A DNA stretch of 64,000 bases from Bradyrhizobium erythrophlei (GTDB lineage Bacteria; Pseudomonadota; Alphaproteobacteria; Rhizobiales; Xanthobacteraceae): assembly GCF_900129425.1 (NCBI RefSeq), contig NZ_LT670817.1, forward strand, positions 2,294,001 through 2,358,000, read 5' to 3'. The first letter of the stretch is position 1. Every line of letters starts with the position of its first letter. Made by a program: the position numbers and the translations under genes. The notes under the pieces were generated by a model, which saw only the letters and a program-made list of their open reading frames with translations, searched no databases and was not told the DNA's origin. Shown here one piece after another: positions 63,687-64,000 of this stretch.

Positions 63687-64000
63687 ATGTCAGCCGAAGT
63701 CGTAACCCAAATCACGACGACCCGGGCCATCGAAGTCGTCTCGGAATCGCCCTTCTACATCCCGATGACCGGGCCGGCGGCAAGGCCGCGGCGCTCGCTC
63801 AAACATGACGACACCTTCATCGCGTTCGACAGCCATGGCGACATCGGCGCTTCCGCCGGCGGACCGGACGGCCTGTTCAACGCCGATACCCGTTACCTCG
63901 CGCGGCTCGAACTTGTGCTCGACGAAGTCCAGCCGCTGCTGCTCGGTTCGAATCTGCGCGACGACAATTCCGCATTGACGGTCGACCTCACCAATCCCGA
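63687..64000 (+). CDS. Amylo-alpha-1,6-glucosidase/glycogen-debranching-type protein, 3'-truncated by the window edge
   Basis: 104 codons are visible and open to the right edge. ATG at 63687 with GAGG upstream. The segment LKHDDTFIAFDSHGDIGA followed by GGPDGLFNADTRYLARLELV is the characteristic start of the N-terminal domain of bacterial amylo-alpha-1,6-glucosidases (GDE_N_bis). Its glycosidase domain lies outside the window. It follows a GT4 gene and an exporter, a neighbourhood suggesting glucan or exopolysaccharide metabolism. Confidence 0.8.
   Translation, partial: MSAEVVTQITTTRAIEVVSESPFYIPMTGPAARPRRSLKHDDTFIAFDSHGDIGASAGGPDGLFNADTRYLARLELVLDEVQPLLLGSNLRDDNSALTVDLTNP

Overview
The window is GC-rich, densely coding alphaproteobacterial chromosome. 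The gene repertoire points to a free-living, nutritionally versatile member of the Nitrobacteraceae, most likely Bradyrhizobium or a close relative. It has many orphan and complete uptake systems, Bug/TctC-type and TrpX-like binding proteins, molybdenum hydroxylases, IclR/MocR/LacI/TetR regulators, and several families of palindromic intergenic repeats of the kind abundant in that group. The genus is inferred from content. No rRNA, tRNA, CRISPR array, transposase or phage gene was seen.

Layout. 1-2014: small genes (a 5'-truncated hypothetical, an outer-membrane barrel protein, a DUF6894 and a DUF1328 protein). 2356-6322: a Fe3+-type ABC importer (fused double permease, binding protein, ATPase). 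6513-10025: minus-strand metallo-beta-lactamase-fold hydrolase, Bug-type binding protein and MocR-type regulator. 10359-18641: a tightly coupled plus-strand catabolic operon (NIPSNAP protein, three-subunit molybdenum hydroxylase, ACMSD-like amidohydrolase, NitT/TauT-type ABC importer, DUF3830 protein). 18822-24614: minus-strand branched-chain-amino-acid-type importer in which LivM, LivG and LivF are one polypeptide, plus an IclR regulator. 24776-32935: a divergent catabolic gene set (ThDP enzyme, atypical SDR, a frameshifted FAD dehydrogenase, cupin, 3-ketosteroid-dehydrogenase-like flavoprotein, TIM-barrel isomerase, PRISE-like enone reductase).

32996-40338: a LacI-controlled divergon, with two ADP-ribosylglycohydrolase-family proteins and the regulator on one strand and a sugar-type binding protein with two permeases, but no ATPase, on the other. 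40386-43029: an acyltransferase gene and a degenerate copy of its 3' end, flanking a TrpX-like binding protein. 43234-49796: a NitT/TauT-type uptake and processing cluster split around a TetR gene, with two matching candidate TetR operators. 49896-53219: Bug-type binding protein, IclR regulator and acyl-CoA dehydrogenase. 53388-60161: class III-type alkylsulfatase next to a complete five-gene Liv-type importer. 60464-64000: a glycosyltransferase, an ABC exporter and the start of a glycogen-debranching-type enzyme.

Overall this is a run of 'import one compound, degrade it, regulate locally' modules, with nine periplasmic binding proteins in 64 kb. Substrates cannot be read from the sequence. 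The most promising undescribed units are the ADP-ribosylglycohydrolase/ABC divergon, the PRISE/flavoprotein operon with the fused Liv transporter, and the split TetR regulon.
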